NCBI GenBank assembly: GCA_024275555.1
Contig: JAJRYW010000071.1
Location: forward strand, 1 to 6,576
DNA from: Calditrichota bacterium
Lineage (GTDB): Bacteria > Calditrichota > Calditrichia > RBG-13-44-9 > J075
DNA: 6,576 nt
Reading direction: 5' to 3'
The notes under the pieces were generated by a model. The model ran no database searches. It worked only from the letters and a program-made list of their open reading frames with translations, and had not been told where the DNA came from. Positions 5,755 to 6,576 of this stretch are shown one piece after another. How positions within the stretch are numbered: the stretch's first letter is position 1; every line of letters starts with the position of its first letter. A program made the translations under genes and the position numbers.

Positions 5755-6059
5755 TCAAACATATCGTGATGTGGCGGCTGCATGATCAAGCGGAAGGGGC
5801 CGATAAATCCGAAAATGCCGCCCGTTTGCGGGAGATGCTCAGGAAACTCCCGGAACGCATTCCCGAAATACGCCGCTTTGAGGTGGGATTGAATATTGAC
5901 GAAAGCGAAGCCGCCGCGGACGTGGTGCTGTATTCGGAATTTGAGTCGCTGGAAACACTGCGCCGCTACCAACAGCACCCGGAACATCAGAAAGTGGTGC
6001 AATTCCTCAAGAAAATACGCTCCGAAAAACGGGTGGCAGACTACCAGGTCAATGAATGA
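5751..6059 (+). CDS. Dabb (stress-responsive alpha-beta barrel) domain protein
   Basis: This 102-residue protein is a single Dabb domain (PF07876) with the usual length. It has the opening strand HIVMWRL (4-10), a helix rich in Leu and Arg (23-33), a central strand VVLYSEFES (58-66), and the family's HP-H-V block YQQHPEHQKVV (73-83), followed by a final strand near VADYQV. Dabb proteins form dimeric ferredoxin-like barrels. Some are enzymes acting on small organic substrates, such as olivetolic acid cyclase; most are of unknown function. The start overlaps the stop of the homoaconitase-like gene by ATGA, so the two are almost certainly one operon and may share a pathway. No catalytic role can be assigned. 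The last 12 codons lie inside copy 1 of the 181-bp tandem duplication. Confidence 0.85.
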   Translation: MIKHIVMWRLHDQAEGADKSENAARLREMLRKLPERIPEIRRFEVGLNIDESEAAADVVLYSEFESLETLRRYQQHPEHQKVVQFLKKIRSEKRVADYQVNE

Positions 6060-6200
6060 GTTGTTTATCCACGATGAAATGAATACGCTCCTCCGTAAAA
6101 CTCAAACTCACCCGCACGAGCACTTTTTAAGGGGATTGGCAGAAAGGAGGCGGAGCCTCCGGGCAGGTATTCCAGGGCAGGAGCCCTGGAATGAGAGAGA
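6020..6200. repeat. Tandem duplication, copy 1 (181 bp)
   Basis: This segment matches 6202-6382 at 179 of 181 positions, with a period of 182 bp. The only differences are at 6139/6321 (G/A) and 6141/6323 (A/G). It begins at the third base of codon 90 of the Dabb gene and contains that gene's tail, the small ORF start and a double-hairpin element. Near-identity points to a recent duplication. Confidence 0.9.
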
Positions 6201-6237
6201 ACTCCGAAAAACGGGTGGCAGACTACCAGGTCAATGA
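6052..6237 (+). CDS. Small hypothetical ORF, copy 1 (61 aa), truncated by the duplication
   Basis: The ORF starts at an ATG overlapping the Dabb stop by 8 nt and reads MNELFIHDEMNTLLRKTQ, then a stretch rich in His and Leu. A very basic segment (ERRRSLRAGIPGQEPWNER) is entirely encoded by the double-hairpin element. Its last residues (LRKTGGRLPGQ) are an out-of-frame read through the duplicated Dabb tail, so the C-terminus is an artefact of the duplication. I do not recognise the family. There is only a weak AGGT upstream, so it may not be translated. If it is, coupling to Dabb is the likely route. Confidence 0.25.
   Translation: MNELFIHDEMNTLLRKTQTHPHEHFLRGLAERRRSLRAGIPGQEPWNERELRKTGGRLPGQ
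6146..6192. repeat. Double-hairpin palindromic element, copy 1
   Basis: Two perfect hairpins lie side by side: GGAGGC-GGA-GCCTCC (6146-6160) and ATTCCAGGGC-AGGA-GCCCTGGAAT (6169-6192), joined by GGGCAGGT. Paired GGCGGAGCCTCC and TTCCAGG-CCTGGAA hairpins are a recurrent dispersed intergenic motif in several bacterial phyla (general knowledge). Each hairpin could fold in RNA. No T-run follows, so it is not a classical terminator. Confidence 0.65.
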
Positions 6238-6382
6238 ATGAGTTGTTTATCCACGATGAAATGAATACGCTCCTCCGTAAAACTCAAACTCACCCGCACG
6301 AGCACTTTTTAAGGGGATTGACGGAAAGGAGGCGGAGCCTCCGGGCAGGTATTCCAGGGCAGGAGCCCTGGAATGAGAGAGA
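6202..6382. repeat. Tandem duplication, copy 2 (181 bp)
   Basis: The second unit is separated from the first by a single A at 6201. It starts with a disconnected copy of the final Dabb codons (SEKRVADYQVNE and stop, 6203-6241), which has no start of its own and is not expressed as Dabb. It continues into unique sequence after 6382. Confidence 0.9.
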
Positions 6383-6449
6383 TTTTACAAAGAAACCCAA
6401 CCACTTAATCAAACTAAAATATGACGATTTTATTCGGCTCGAAGAGTGA
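6234..6449 (+). CDS. Small hypothetical ORF, copy 2 (71 aa), likely the original version
   Basis: It has the same first 48 residues as copy 1 except Ala to Thr at residue 30 (LAE versus LTE). It then runs through the double-hairpin element into unique sequence ending DFTKKPNHLIKLKYDDFIRLEE, which looks more protein-like than the copy-1 tail. Before duplication this reading frame would have directly overlapped the Dabb stop, as copy 1 does now. I recognise no family. Almost a third of the product comes from a palindromic element, and only a weak AGGT precedes the ATG, so coding status is doubtful. Confidence 0.3.
   Translation: MNELFIHDEMNTLLRKTQTHPHEHFLRGLTERRRSLRAGIPGQEPWNERDFTKKPNHLIKLKYDDFIRLEE
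6328..6374. repeat. Double-hairpin palindromic element, copy 2
   Basis: This is identical to copy 1: hairpins GGAGGC-GGA-GCCTCC (6328-6342) and ATTCCAGGGC-AGGA-GCCCTGGAAT (6351-6374). It was produced by the 181-bp tandem duplication rather than by independent insertion, since its flanks are duplicated too. Confidence 0.65.
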
Positions 6450-6535
6450 AGAAAAGATTTATAAAGGGTGTTTAAATAAAATTTTCTTTCACTGAGTTAT
6501 CTATCTTCACTCTCAAATTATGAGGAATTTTGAGC
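6443..6535. other. AT-rich 3' region with inverted repeats
   Basis: AGAGTGAAG (6443-6451) pairs with CTTCACTCT (6505-6513), spanning the end of the small ORF. CTCAAATT and AATTTTGAG around 6512-6535 form a second imperfect hairpin. Either could be a transcript end for the operon, but neither has a clean GC stem followed by T. No gene is visible from 6450 to the window end. Confidence 0.25.
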
Positions 6536-6576
6536 CGCCAGACACTATGATTTTTGCAATTGAGAGGGATTTACTG

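Noticed and set aside
6146..6192. Double hairpin as an intrinsic terminator of the plus-strand operon
   Set aside because: The stems are strong, but the following bases are GAGAGAGA rather than a T-run, and the element resembles a dispersed repeat.

Overview
The window looks like part of a bacterial chromosome, probably from an anaerobic or facultative and possibly uncultured lineage. Protein-coding stretches are fairly GC-rich with clear Shine-Dalgarno sites, the intergenic stretches are AT-rich, and there are several families of small dispersed or palindromic repeats. No rRNA, tRNA, CRISPR or phage gene is visible, and the sequence alone does not fix the phylum.

Layout. Positions 1-496 are non-coding: a 138-bp MITE-like element with perfect 16-bp terminal inverted repeats, other small palindromes, one copy of a CACAAAG-type repeat and a GC-rich hairpin. 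On the minus strand are two subunits of an NDP-forming acyl-CoA synthetase of the SucCD/ATP-citrate lyase superfamily: the beta-like subunit (1779-3395) lies upstream of the alpha-like subunit (497-1396). They are separated by 382 bp containing an inverted repeat, a remnant of a GxxExxY-family gene and a second CACAAAG-type repeat. A 382-bp divergent intergenic region (3396-3777) holds an imperfect hairpin repeat, operator-like palindromes and a weak promoter candidate. On the plus strand are a single-chain homoaconitase-like enzyme of the fungal Lys4 type (3778-5754) and a Dabb-domain protein that overlaps it by 4 bp (5751-6059). The right end has a 181-bp tandem duplication carrying two copies of a small hypothetical ORF with a double-hairpin element in frame.

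The most notable object is the beta-like subunit. After a complete SucC-type ligase region it carries a C-terminal domain with eight cysteines spaced for two [4Fe-4S] clusters, as in DmsB-type electron-transfer subunits. Several substrate-loop motifs in both ligase subunits differ from ordinary succinyl-CoA synthetase, some of them towards ATP-citrate lyase. Divergent pairing with a Lys4-type hydro-lyase suggests, as inference only, a module that isomerises a tri- or dicarboxylate and activates it (or the reverse) as a CoA thioester, with electron transfer or redox sensing built into the ligase. No homocitrate synthase, homoisocitrate dehydrogenase or citryl-CoA lyase is in the window, so the substrate cannot be assigned.
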